From assembly GCA_013166775.1 (NCBI GenBank), contig JABLTJ010000011.1, positions 31,096 to 95,095 of the forward strand: a DNA stretch of 64,000 nucleotides, read 5' to 3'. The stretch comes from Promethearchaeati archaeon (GTDB taxonomy: Archaea > Asgardarchaeota > Heimdallarchaeia > Heimdallarchaeales > Heimdallarchaeaceae). Every line of letters begins with the position of its first letter. The first letter of the stretch is position 1. Below are positions 9,032 to 17,289 of the stretch, piece by piece. The notes beneath the pieces are model-generated. The model worked only from the letters and a program-made list of their open reading frames with translations, made no database searches and had not been told where the DNA came from. The position numbers were made by a program, and so were the translations under genes.

Positions 9032-10486
9032 ATGGCTACTGAAGAATTCGTTTCTCAAGAGGACAAACCATCCATTCGACAAGTTCTCACCAATGCCACT
9101 TTTATGGTACTTTTCGCAGCTCAATTTATAGAAAACATTGGTAGATCAATATCTGGTTTAGCTATTGAGTTCCTTATTTTCGAACTTACAGCAAGCCCAT
9201 TTTTGATGGGTGTTCTATCAATAATTTGGTTATCACCTTTCGTTATTATTGCTCCACTAGCTGGAGTTTTAGCAGATCGGTTCGATCAGAGAAAACTTAT
9301 GTTATATTCAAACATAGTCAGTGCACTCGCATCAGTTGGTTTTGTAATCGTTTATCTCTTCATAAACCAACTAACACAAATTCATTATCCGTTTGGACAA
9401 CCAGATCTAGTTAACTCTCTCATTACTATAAATCCAGTTCCAAATTATCTTCATGTTCTTTGGCCCTTATTCATTCTTTGTTTCATAAATTCTGCTTCAG
9501 CAGCTTTCTTCTTTCCATCTAGAAATGCTTACACTCGTTTAATAGTTAAGAAAAAGAATCTCCTGATAGCTAATTCAGTTGGATCTTCAGTATTTCAAGT
9601 CGCTACAATTTTTGGATTTGTTCTTGCAGGTCTATTAGCAGCTCGAAGTTATTTGTTGAGTTTTATATTTGATGCTCTAACTTTCGCAGTGTCTGGGATT
9701 CTTATAGGAGTTATTTTCTTTATAGGAAAGAAACCTCCAGAGGTTATACGGGAGAAAAGTAAGAATATTAGACAGGAGATAAAAAGCTTTGGAGAAGATA
9801 TTAAAATTGGTTATCAAACAATTCGAGAGTATCCTAAAATATCCTATATGCTCTTAGTTTTCTCTTTCACTACTTTTTCATTTGGAGCAATTAATGTGCT
9901 TTTTATTGTGATTTTACAAGGCGAGATGAGTTTAGGTGCAACGTGGTATGGGGTTTTGCAAGCATTAATGGGGGCGTCTGGCATTATTACTGCAATTGTT
10001 CTAATGAGAATAGGGAGGATAAATCGTAAGATTTTAGTTCTAAATATCACTTTTGGTGCAATAACAGTGTCCATGTATATCTTCGCAGTAGTAAGAAACC
10101 TCTATGTTATGATGGCTATTATGTTCGGTTATGGTATTATGGCAGTTTGTTTAAACGTTCCTTCTTCAACATTGATCCAAGAATCTGTTCCATATGAAAA
10201 GCAAGGAAGAGTATTTGGAACGCAACAATTGCTCCAAGGTGTTGCGCAATTATTGGGAATGGGGATTGTATCTTTAATTGCAGAATATGTTCTACCTATG
10301 TATGTACTCTTAACAAGCTCTGGAATCCTCACAATTGCAATTATTTTTGGAATAATATATTCAGGAAGAAGAGGATTGATGGGTTCAGATTATTCAGAAG
10401 AAGTCTCACCTAAGGGAATCCTGGATATGGAAACGGAACCAGTATTAACAAGTACCAGTCATCTAGAATTATCAAATGAGGACTAA
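9032..10486 (+). CDS. MFS exporter, DHA3/EntS-like (copy 1)
   Basis: A 484-residue membrane protein with about 12 hydrophobic helices. The MFS loop 2-3 signature GVLADRFDQRKLM and the segment SRNAYTRLIVKKKNLLIANS are typical of the MFS_3 group that exports small molecules such as siderophores or macrolides by proton antiport. A TATA-like box (TATATAAAT) lies about 60 nt upstream. The gene is followed by a truncated antisense copy of a regulator and is nearly duplicated by the gene at 11224-12687. The N-terminal 15 residues and the hydrophilic C-terminal tail differ between copies. The exported compound is unknown. Confidence 0.88.
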   Translation: MATEEFVSQEDKPSIRQVLTNATFMVLFAAQFIENIGRSISGLAIEFLIFELTASPFLMGVLSIIWLSPFVIIAPLAGVLADRFDQRKLMLYSNIVSALASVGFVIVYLFINQLTQIHYPFGQPDLVNSLITINPVPNYLHVLWPLFILCFINSASAAFFFPSRNAYTRLIVKKKNLLIANSVGSSVFQVATIFGFVLAGLLAARSYLLSFIFDALTFAVSGILIGVIFFIGKKPPEVIREKSKNIRQEIKSFGEDIKIGYQTIREYPKISYMLLVFSFTTFSFGAINVLFIVILQGEMSLGATWYGVLQALMGASGIITAIVLMRIGRINRKILVLNITFGAITVSMYIFAVVRNLYVMMAIMFGYGIMAVCLNVPSSTLIQESVPYEKQGRVFGTQQLLQGVAQLLGMGIVSLIAEYVLPMYVLLTSSGILTIAIIFGIIYSGRRGLMGSDYSEEVSPKGILDMETEPVLTSTSHLELSNED

Positions 10487-10510
10487 TTGATTTATATGTA
10501 ATATCTGATC

Positions 10511-10846
10511 CTATTCTCCAAGCAATCTAACGATTCTTTCATATTCCTTATCGAGTTTAACAAAACTATTTGATTCTTTGTCAAAGAAATTAAAACCTTC
10601 ACCTATATTGATTTCCGGAATTCTAGACCACTGTTGAATGAAGTATGAATCTAGCAGAGGTTTAAGTAGATAAAAAGCATCTAGAAATTCTCTGATCTCT
10701 GATGATGGAAATTCAATAGCAACACCAGATTTACCAGATTTGTCTATTGCAACGGTATCGGGGTAGGGGATCTTTGATAAATGGTAGAGAATTTTGTGAA
10801 AAACTCTGAAGAACTCAATTAACCAATATGTGAAATCGATTAGCAC
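10511..10846 (-). pseudogene. Truncated C-terminal copy of the HTH regulator at 14626-15762
   Basis: About 100 residues match the C-terminal part of the 378-residue regulator encoded further downstream, from ILYHLSKIPYP through EFLDAFYLLKPLLDSYFIQ to SFVKLDKEYER. The DNA-binding part is missing, and the match stops where the 86-bp tandem repeat begins. This indicates a partial duplication broken by rearrangement. The ORF's apparent N-terminus (MLIDFTYWLIEF) is unrelated to the family. It lies 24 nt after the first MFS gene in convergent orientation, just as the intact regulator follows the beta-lactamase-like gene. Confidence 0.75.
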
Positions 10847-10987
10847 AAAAGCTTAGCTATTGAACTTTCAAGTTTAGAATACAATGTCTCTAGCTTAGAA
10901 AGAATTAACCAAATGTGAAATCGATTAACACAAAAGCTTAGCTATTGAACTTTCAAGTTTAGAATACAATGTCTCTAGCTTAGAAAG
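10817..10987. repeat. Two-copy 86-bp tandem repeat
   Basis: A unit of about 86 bp beginning AATTAACCAA is present twice in direct tandem (10817-10902 and 10903-10987). The copies differ by a one-base indel near the start and a G/A change. They abut the broken 5' side of the regulator fragment, so the repeat probably arose in the same rearrangement. With only two copies and no spacers, this is not a CRISPR array. Confidence 0.85.
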
Positions 10988-11025
10988 AACATATTAGTAC
11001 CAGAAACTCATTTATTTTGATTCAT

Positions 11026-11226
11026 ATGTCATCGGAAATAAAATATGGACTTGTTTTAATTCAGTTTAATGAGTTTTCAGATCCAAATCTAGTAGTCGAA
11101 TTTGCAATTGAAGCAGAGAAAGCTGGTTGCAGTAGAAGATATGAGAAAGATAGTTCCAAAAGGTCCTCCTTTAAGTATGTATGAAGCAAGCAAGATTTAC
11201 AATGGTGTTGAGATGATGTGGATATG
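11026..11226 (+). pseudogene. Remnant of a luciferase-like (LLM) flavin monooxygenase
   Basis: From the ATG at 11026 the frame reads KYGLVLIQFNEFSDPNLVVE and then FAIEAEKAG, which resembles the N-terminal strand and first helix of LLM-class flavin- or F420-dependent oxidoreductases. The similarity stops after about 35 residues. In another frame MRKIVPKGPPLSMYEA follows, which could be a C-terminal tail, so most of the gene appears to have been deleted. It lies immediately upstream of the second MFS gene. The assignment rests on a short stretch. Confidence 0.45.
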
Positions 11227-12687
11227 GTAGAAGACAATACTCTAACGGAAGGAATAGTTTCAACAAACAAACCTTCAGTTAGAGAGGTTCTCACTAATGC
11301 AACTTTTATGGTCTTATTTGCTGCTCAGTTTATAGAAAATATTGGTAGATCAATATCTGGTTTAGCTATTGAATTTCTTATTTTCGAACTTACTGGAAGT
11401 CCATTCTTAATGGGTATTCTTTCTATAATTTGGTTATCACCTTTTGTTATAATTGCACCAATTGCTGGAGCTTTAGCAGATCGGTTCGACCAGAGAAAAC
11501 TTATGTTTATCTCAAATATAATCAGTGCAATTGCATCAGTCGGTTTCGTGATAATCTATCTTTTCATTGATCAACTAACGATGATAAATTATACAACTGT
11601 ACCAAATTTAAATAACAATCTTCCAACAATACAACCTGTTCCGAATTATCTTCATGTTCTATGGCCATTATTCGTTCTTTGTTTCATAAATTCTGCTTCA
11701 GCAGCATTTTTCTTTCCTTCAAGAAATGCTTACACTCGTTTAATAGTCAAGAAAAAGAATCTCCTGATAGCTAATTCAGTTGCTTCTTCAGTGTTTCAGA
11801 TTGCTACAATTTTTGGATTTGTACTTGCAGGTTTATTGGCAGCACGAAGCTATTTATTGAGCTTCATATTTGATGCAGGAACTTTTGCAGTGTCTGGAAT
11901 ACTTATAGGAGTCATTTTTCTTATGGGAAAGAAACCTCCAAAAGTTATAAGAGAAAAAAGTAAGAATATAAAACAAGAAATGCAACGTTTTATAGAAGAC
12001 ATTAAAATTGGTTATCAAACACTTAGAGAATATCCAAAAATATCTTACATGCTTTTGATATTTTCATTTATTACTTTTTCACTAGGAGCGGTTACTGTTC
12101 TTTTCATAGTAATTATCCAAGGTGAAATGAATTTGGGGGCAACTTGGTATGGAATTCTGCAAGCTATAATGGGAGTATCTGGAATTATTACAGCCATAGT
12201 CCTTATAAGAATAGGGAAGATAAAACGGAAAATATTGATTATAAATATCGCTTTTGGTGCTATGACTGTAGTAATGTACATATTCGCAGTTGTTAGGAAT
12301 CTCTATGTTATGATAGTTATAATGTTCAGTTATGGTATAATGATAGTTTGTATCAATGTGCCTGCTTCAACATTGATCCAAGAATCTGTTCCATATGAAA
12401 AGCAAGGAAGAGTATTTGGAACGCAACAATTGTTACAAGGTGTTGCACAATTACTAGGAATGGGAATTGTAGCCTTAATTGCAGAATATGTATTAACTAT
12501 GTATGTACTCCTAGCAGGTTCAGTAATTCTTACAATTGTGTTAATTTTTGGGGTGTTATATTCTGGAAGAAGAGGATTGATGGGATCTGATTATTCGGAA
12601 GAAATCTCACCTAAGGGAATTTTGGATGTTGAACCTGAGCCCGCATTGACAAGTATCAGTTATCTAGAATCGTCAGATGATGTTTAA
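11224..12687 (+). CDS. MFS exporter, DHA3/EntS-like (copy 2)
   Basis: A 487-residue paralogue of the MFS gene at 9032, almost identical over the membrane core, including GRSISGLAIEFLIFELT, ADRFDQRKLM and SRNAYTRLIVKKKNLLIANS. Differences concentrate in the N-terminus, the loop around residues 115-135 (where a DQLTMINYTTVPNLNN segment replaces the other copy's loop) and the C-terminal tail. The ATG at 11224 is preferred, though the frame also has a GTG at 11218. It is followed 135 nt later by the beta-lactamase-fold gene. The duplication looks recent and may widen substrate range or raise dosage. Confidence 0.87.
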   Translation: MVEDNTLTEGIVSTNKPSVREVLTNATFMVLFAAQFIENIGRSISGLAIEFLIFELTGSPFLMGILSIIWLSPFVIIAPIAGALADRFDQRKLMFISNIISAIASVGFVIIYLFIDQLTMINYTTVPNLNNNLPTIQPVPNYLHVLWPLFVLCFINSASAAFFFPSRNAYTRLIVKKKNLLIANSVASSVFQIATIFGFVLAGLLAARSYLLSFIFDAGTFAVSGILIGVIFLMGKKPPKVIREKSKNIKQEMQRFIEDIKIGYQTLREYPKISYMLLIFSFITFSLGAVTVLFIVIIQGEMNLGATWYGILQAIMGVSGIITAIVLIRIGKIKRKILIINIAFGAMTVVMYIFAVVRNLYVMIVIMFSYGIMIVCINVPASTLIQESVPYEKQGRVFGTQQLLQGVAQLLGMGIVALIAEYVLTMYVLLAGSVILTIVLIFGVLYSGRRGLMGSDYSEEISPKGILDVEPEPALTSISYLESSDDV

Positions 12688-12822
12688 CCGATTGAATATC
12701 ACTATGGTGTTGATACTATTCTGCTAGTAATAATCTCTTAATTTTTTCTTTATTCTATTTACATAGCTTTAAAAGCGCTAATAAACCTTATCCGATTATC
12801 AAAGTCAGAAGGTCGTAAAAAA

Positions 12823-14574
12823 TTGAGTTTTTTTAAAAGTAAGAAATTTATCGCTATTATAATTGTTTTAGTTACACTTACAGTTACTCTATCTGTGATT
12901 CCCTATCCACCTATTATGCCTAGAAACATGTCAATTGATGATTACTCCTATGCTATAGATTTTACCCAATATGAATTAAGTAAACTAACACGAAAAGAAA
13001 AATTGCCATGTACAGCTGTTAGTCTCATCGTTGGTAATGAAACAATCTATCAGGAAGTGGCTGGTATTGCCAATATCGAAGAAGAAATGCAAGCAGATTT
13101 GAACACCGTTTTCAAAGTAGGCTCAATTTCTAAATTATTTACAGCCATTGAGATTATGAAGTTATACGAAGAAGGTTTAGTGGATTTAGATGTTCCAATT
13201 ACAACTTATATCCCAGATTTCAAAATAAATAGTCGTTTTAACGATTCAGGTTCCATTACAATTCGCAATATCTTGGCTCATCGTTCTGGACTCCCAAGAA
13301 CTCATAATCTACCTCAGTGGGCATGGGATAATAACACATATGTCTTTAGAGATATGGTCGCTTCGTTAGAAGAATCTTATATGGCATATCCAGTTAATCA
13401 ACAATACAAGTACTCAAATATCGGATTTAATATTCTTGCTAGAATTATAGAAATTGTTACAGGAGAATGGTTTGCTTTTCGTATGAGAGATTCTTTACTT
13501 CATCCTGTTGGGATGACTTCAAGTGGTTTTGTCGCCTCTCTAATTCCAACACCTGAAAAAATTGCTATGGGTTATTTCAAGGAAGGTAGACATAATATAC
13601 CTTACAATCAGTTTGATATTATTGATATGGCTTCCGGGGGGTTGCACTCTACAATAGGTGATATGAGTGAATTCGCAAAGTTCATCCTTAACTATGGAAA
13701 AGTGGATGATATTCAAGTTATTAATTCAACTACACTTTCAATGATGTTTGAATCACGGTTTTCAAAACCTTCAGATCCACAAAAAGTAGGTATGGGGTTC
13801 ATCTTGGACAAATCTTATTTGCCCAACAATGAACTTGCAGCATTTCATGCAGGAACCAACCAAGGAACAAAATCAATAATTGCTTTTGCACCAGATCAAC
13901 AGCTAGCAGTGATACTTATCTCCAATTCAGCAGAATTCGAGGATGATTCAAAAGTTCTAGCACTGGAAATTCTTGAAATTATGCACGAGACTAGAACAGG
14001 ATTAAAGAAGCAGAAGGAGAGTTTTGAGAAACAAGATGTAGATGTCGAGATTCTTAGAAGTTATACAGGAACATATGCAGTTGAAGGTGATGTTGCGGAA
14101 ATCTATTTGAAAAGAACTAAACTCAAAATGAGATATATGGGTTACAATGTAGTGCTTAAGCCAATAAACGATACAACTTTTATCGCAGATCATTGGTTAA
14201 TCGATATAGGTAATATCCACGTGAGGTTCTTTGATAACTTCTTCATTCTCTCGTTAGAAGGCGTACATAATCCCATATGCCCAAGATATTCAGTTGACGC
14301 GGAATTGATGAACCATTGGTCTTCTTATCTTGGGGACTATCAGGTATGGCTGCGACATTATTCAGCCTATACGGAAAATGAAGTTCCAGATTCTGTTCAA
14401 TTACAATTTGAAGATGGAATTCTTAGATTATCTTGGACTAACTTCGTTCTTCAACCAATAAGTCAGACTGAATTGATTATTCAAAGTGGAGCTTTTGAAG
14501 GAGAAACAATGTTTAGAGATCCAAACACAGGTTTCCTTTATTGGCAAAATAGAGTTTTCAAACCTTCCACTTAG
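12823..14574 (+). CDS. Membrane-anchored serine beta-lactamase-fold hydrolase
   Basis: A 583-residue protein with an N-terminal signal anchor (about residues 8-27), then a class C beta-lactamase/PBP-like domain. Its motifs are S101-I-S-K104 (nucleophile and general base), Y197-S-N, and H342-A-G in place of KTG. A C-terminal beta-rich region (about 400-583) resembles the lipocalin-like or DUF3471-type tail of this family. Such enzymes in archaea act as esterases or D-aminopeptidases rather than antibiotic hydrolases. The start is TTG at 12823, behind a purine-rich GAAGG; no ATG fits the signal sequence. It lies between MFS copy 2 and the regulator. Confidence 0.85.
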   Translation: MSFFKSKKFIAIIIVLVTLTVTLSVIPYPPIMPRNMSIDDYSYAIDFTQYELSKLTRKEKLPCTAVSLIVGNETIYQEVAGIANIEEEMQADLNTVFKVGSISKLFTAIEIMKLYEEGLVDLDVPITTYIPDFKINSRFNDSGSITIRNILAHRSGLPRTHNLPQWAWDNNTYVFRDMVASLEESYMAYPVNQQYKYSNIGFNILARIIEIVTGEWFAFRMRDSLLHPVGMTSSGFVASLIPTPEKIAMGYFKEGRHNIPYNQFDIIDMASGGLHSTIGDMSEFAKFILNYGKVDDIQVINSTTLSMMFESRFSKPSDPQKVGMGFILDKSYLPNNELAAFHAGTNQGTKSIIAFAPDQQLAVILISNSAEFEDDSKVLALEILEIMHETRTGLKKQKESFEKQDVDVEILRSYTGTYAVEGDVAEIYLKRTKLKMRYMGYNVVLKPINDTTFIADHWLIDIGNIHVRFFDNFFILSLEGVHNPICPRYSVDAELMNHWSSYLGDYQVWLRHYSAYTENEVPDSVQLQFEDGILRLSWTNFVLQPISQTELIIQSGAFEGETMFRDPNTGFLYWQNRVFKPST

Positions 14575-14578
14575 TTCA

Positions 14579-14597
14579 CTCTTTTTTTATTATTATC
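14579..14597 (+). terminator. Oligo-T terminator after the beta-lactamase-like gene
   Basis: A run of seven T followed by A/T-rich bases lies just after the stop codon, in the small gap before the convergent regulator. Archaeal RNA polymerase terminates at such T tracts. Confidence 0.35.
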
Positions 14598-14625
14598 AAA
14601 AACCTGTGGTTACATGCCTTAACAT

Positions 14626-15762
14626 TCAAGCTTCTTCAATTGAAGATAATGTTCGTTCATACTCTTTATCTAGCTTAACAAAACTGTTTGATTCTTCTTC
14701 GAATAAATCATATGCTCCTGCAATATTGAAATCTGGAATTTTAGACCAAAGCTGTATGAAATATGAGTCTATCAAAGGTTTAAGCAAATAAAAAGCATCT
14801 AGAAATTCTCTTATTTCGTATGATGGAAATTCAATAGCGAGTCCTATTCTTCCTGGTTTGTCCAGAGCAATTGTCAGAGGGTAAGGGATTTTTGAAACAT
14901 GATATAAAATCTGCTGTATATTCTGTTTCGCTTCTATCACAATAAAAAGAGGGGGAAAATATTCAAAAGGATAGAAACCTGTTCTATAACCACGAATTAT
15001 TCCCTTTTGTTCCATAATTTTAATACGTCTTCCAATTTGTGATTCGGATAAATCTAGTATCGCTTCTAATTTCTTTAGAGGGAGATTTTCAAGTAAATAC
15101 ATGTTTCTTAATATCTGTATATCTATAAAGTCGAAATTCATTCTCTCTGGTTCAGTATCAAATTCTATTACTAATTCATTGCCACTTTTAATCTTGTTCT
15201 GTAAATGTCTTTTCCAAATCTCCCAGTTCCAATACCAACTTCCATCTTCGTCAAAATACTTAAAATTCCAACTATAAGTTTTATAATCTACTATATTTAG
15301 TGCTGAATAATCTCTTATTATGTCCTTTTCTTTCAATAATCGAAACATCTTATGAGGATGATAAGAAGAATCCAAAGAATAGATTGAATGCAGATAATAT
15401 CCATTATATTTCCCATAAGTAGGAACATACCAATCTATTGCTTCGTTTTTGTCTATTATATCATAAAATTCAGTCCTATATTTCGGATTCTCTTCTACAA
15501 CAAAGATGCTTTCTCCAATTCCTAATTTTCTCTCATGAGTTATGGGAATCTTTTTTTGAAGTATTCCTTTTTCTTTAAGGTTAAAAATTCTGTAGCGAAT
15601 AGTTCTTGGAGGGATTTTTTGGTCAAAATCCCCAGATTTTTCAAGTAATTCACTTATTTGCTCTGTAGCTGGGGAATAATTCTGTTTATCGAACTGTTCA
15701 TCTATTGTACGAATAATTTGTAAATCTATGTTATCAAAATTTCTTGTTTTGCTTCTTGTCAA
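14626..15762 (-). CDS. Two-HTH transcriptional regulator (Lrp-like)
   Basis: A 378-residue regulator with two winged-helix segments. One is near residues 10-75 (LQIIRTIDEQF... IPPRTIRYRIFNLKEKGILQKK) and another near 215-260 (DIQILRNMYLLENLPLKKLE, then GRRIKIMEQKGIIRGYRTG). C-terminal regions contain FIVIEAKQNIQQILYHVSK, which resembles the ligand domain of AsnC/Lrp-type proteins. A truncated duplicate lies at 10511-10846 behind the other MFS gene, which suggests the family is associated with these exporters. The effector is unknown. It overlaps nothing and converges on the hydrolase gene. Confidence 0.72.
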   Translation of the reverse strand: MTRSKTRNFDNIDLQIIRTIDEQFDKQNYSPATEQISELLEKSGDFDQKIPPRTIRYRIFNLKEKGILQKKIPITHERKLGIGESIFVVEENPKYRTEFYDIIDKNEAIDWYVPTYGKYNGYYLHSIYSLDSSYHPHKMFRLLKEKDIIRDYSALNIVDYKTYSWNFKYFDEDGSWYWNWEIWKRHLQNKIKSGNELVIEFDTEPERMNFDFIDIQILRNMYLLENLPLKKLEAILDLSESQIGRRIKIMEQKGIIRGYRTGFYPFEYFPPLFIVIEAKQNIQQILYHVSKIPYPLTIALDKPGRIGLAIEFPSYEIREFLDAFYLLKPLIDSYFIQLWSKIPDFNIAGAYDLFEEESNSFVKLDKEYERTLSSIEEA

Positions 15763-15796
15763 GAATTACACCTTTTTATTTTCTTTGGAATGTTTT

Positions 15797-16984
15797 TCAT
15801 TTAAGCAACCACATAGAAGGCCAAGAGTATTCTTTAACTATGGCAAATAATATCTGGATATTCAATAATTCACCATTTATCCCATTTGCCATGATTACAG
15901 CTCCTTGACCTGTTTTAGGATTGAAAATCATCATACATGTTGCTCCAGGCATATTTGTCCCAGGATGAGTGAGGAGTAATTTATCTTCTTCTTCAATTAG
16001 GAAGATTCCAAAACCCTGTCCTGTCCAACCAAAAAATTTTGCTGGGTCTATTTTTACTTGGGAGGAGAGCATTTGTTTTGCCATTTCAGAAGAAAGAATT
16101 TTATTTGATTCACCATTAAATGCTTTCATTAATTCTATAAGGAATAAACTCAAATCAAAAGGAGTGGTTAGAAGACCTCCATGTCCAGATGCTCCAGGAT
16201 GTAAACCTGTTTCCCTTGCTTCTCCATCTTGATTATGAGGTACGATTGCTTTTTTCTTTAATTCCCCAGTAGGATATTCAAAAGTGCTATTTTCAATTCC
16301 AAGAGGATTAAAAACAACCTCTTTCATTATTTCAGGGAGTTTTTTTCTTGTAATATCTTCATATAATTTTTGAATAATAATATAACCTAAGTTTGAATAA
16401 CTATGTTCAGTTCCAGGTTTAAAACAAACCTCAACTGGATCATTAAGAGCAGGAAGTTCGCCTTTTAGTGTTTGATTAATCGTAGGAATCTTTCCTTCTT
16501 CTACTTCAAACATAGAATCTGGACGATTTATTCCAGCTGTATGTGTTAAAAGTTGTCGAAGTGTAATTTTATTTCTTTTTGTAAAATCGTTTTCTGGAAT
16601 TTTCCATGAATGGAGCTTATCATTCACATTTTCATCTAAGTCTAGTAAATTCTGCTCAACAGCATTTAATATTGCAGCGGCAGTAAATGTTTTTGAAGTC
16701 GACCCTCCTTCAAAGAGAGTATCAAGAGTAATTTCCTCTTGCGTTCTAACATCTTTTACACCAAAGCTTTTTGTCCATTCAATTTCAAAGTTATTGATTA
16801 CTGCTATACCGATACCTGGAACCTTGAGTGTTTTCATCTGTTCCTCAATGGTTCCTAAAGATTCCCAGATAGGTGAAGGAAATCCTTCAAGATCTAATTG
16901 AGGTATTTCACTTTCTATTTTTCTAATTCGCTCTTTGATTTTGTTTTCATCTTTTCCTAAAATCCTCAATCTATCATCATTCAT
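15797..16984 (-). CDS. Cytoplasmic serine beta-lactamase-fold hydrolase
   Basis: A 395-residue class C beta-lactamase/esterase-type enzyme. S95-T-S-K98 supplies the nucleophile and base (FEGGSTSKTFTAA), Y196-S-N follows, and HPGTN near 337 replaces KTG. No signal peptide is visible, unlike the related gene at 12823, so it probably works inside the cell on esters or peptides. The sequence is not close to the other hydrolase, so the pair is not a recent duplication. It lies 34 nt upstream of the regulator on the same strand and may be co-transcribed with it. Confidence 0.85.
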   Translation of the reverse strand: MNDDRLRILGKDENKIKERIRKIESEIPQLDLEGFPSPIWESLGTIEEQMKTLKVPGIGIAVINNFEIEWTKSFGVKDVRTQEEITLDTLFEGGSTSKTFTAAAILNAVEQNLLDLDENVNDKLHSWKIPENDFTKRNKITLRQLLTHTAGINRPDSMFEVEEGKIPTINQTLKGELPALNDPVEVCFKPGTEHSYSNLGYIIIQKLYEDITRKKLPEIMKEVVFNPLGIENSTFEYPTGELKKKAIVPHNQDGEARETGLHPGASGHGGLLTTPFDLSLFLIELMKAFNGESNKILSSEMAKQMLSSQVKIDPAKFFGWTGQGFGIFLIEEEDKLLLTHPGTNMPGATCMMIFNPKTGQGAVIMANGINGELLNIQILFAIVKEYSWPSMWLLK

Positions 16985-17107
16985 TTTCTTTCACCTTTAT
17001 AATTATCAATTTACTATTCTTCAGGAACACCATACAGTTTATGGCAATATTAAATATAAAAATATTGCCATTTAGTGCATAGTTTTATAAGTGGGTTTGG
17101 AAAATGT

Positions 17108-17240
17108 GAAAAAGATTACCATGGGAAATGTTGTAACTAATCCATATATAGAGTGCTATAATACCATACTAGAAGCAGATCGAACAAGGTTATACGAAAT
17201 TGAAGCAAAGAAATTCTTAGAACAACCTTTCTCGCTTTAA
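17108..17240 (+). CDS. Short uncharacterised ORF (44 aa), possibly a remnant
   Basis: The stretch from 16985 to 17289 has no clear gene. On the plus strand a GTG-initiated frame encodes about 44 residues (MKKITMGNVVTNPYIECYNT and onward to FLEQPFSL). I recognise no family. It may be a remnant or chance ORF; the codon use looks coding-like but nothing else supports it. Confidence 0.2.
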
Positions 17241-17258
17241 ACAAATTTAAGGACGAAA

Positions 17259-17270
17259 CTTTTAAAATAA
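17259..17270 (+). promoter_or_regulatory. TATA box of the GH3 gene
   Basis: CTTTTAAAATAA is centred about 25 nt before the GTG at 17290. This supports the GTG as the start of a leaderless message. Confidence 0.4.
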
Positions 17271-17289
17271 AATACATGCTTCAAAACTT

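Noticed and set aside
10817..10987. Two direct repeats as a CRISPR array
   Set aside because: Only two copies of about 86 bp lie directly abutting, with no spacers and no cas genes nearby.
12823..16984. The two beta-lactamase-fold genes as antibiotic resistance genes
   Set aside because: Both lack KTG (they have HAG or HPG) and resemble esterase/peptidase-type members, so resistance cannot be claimed.
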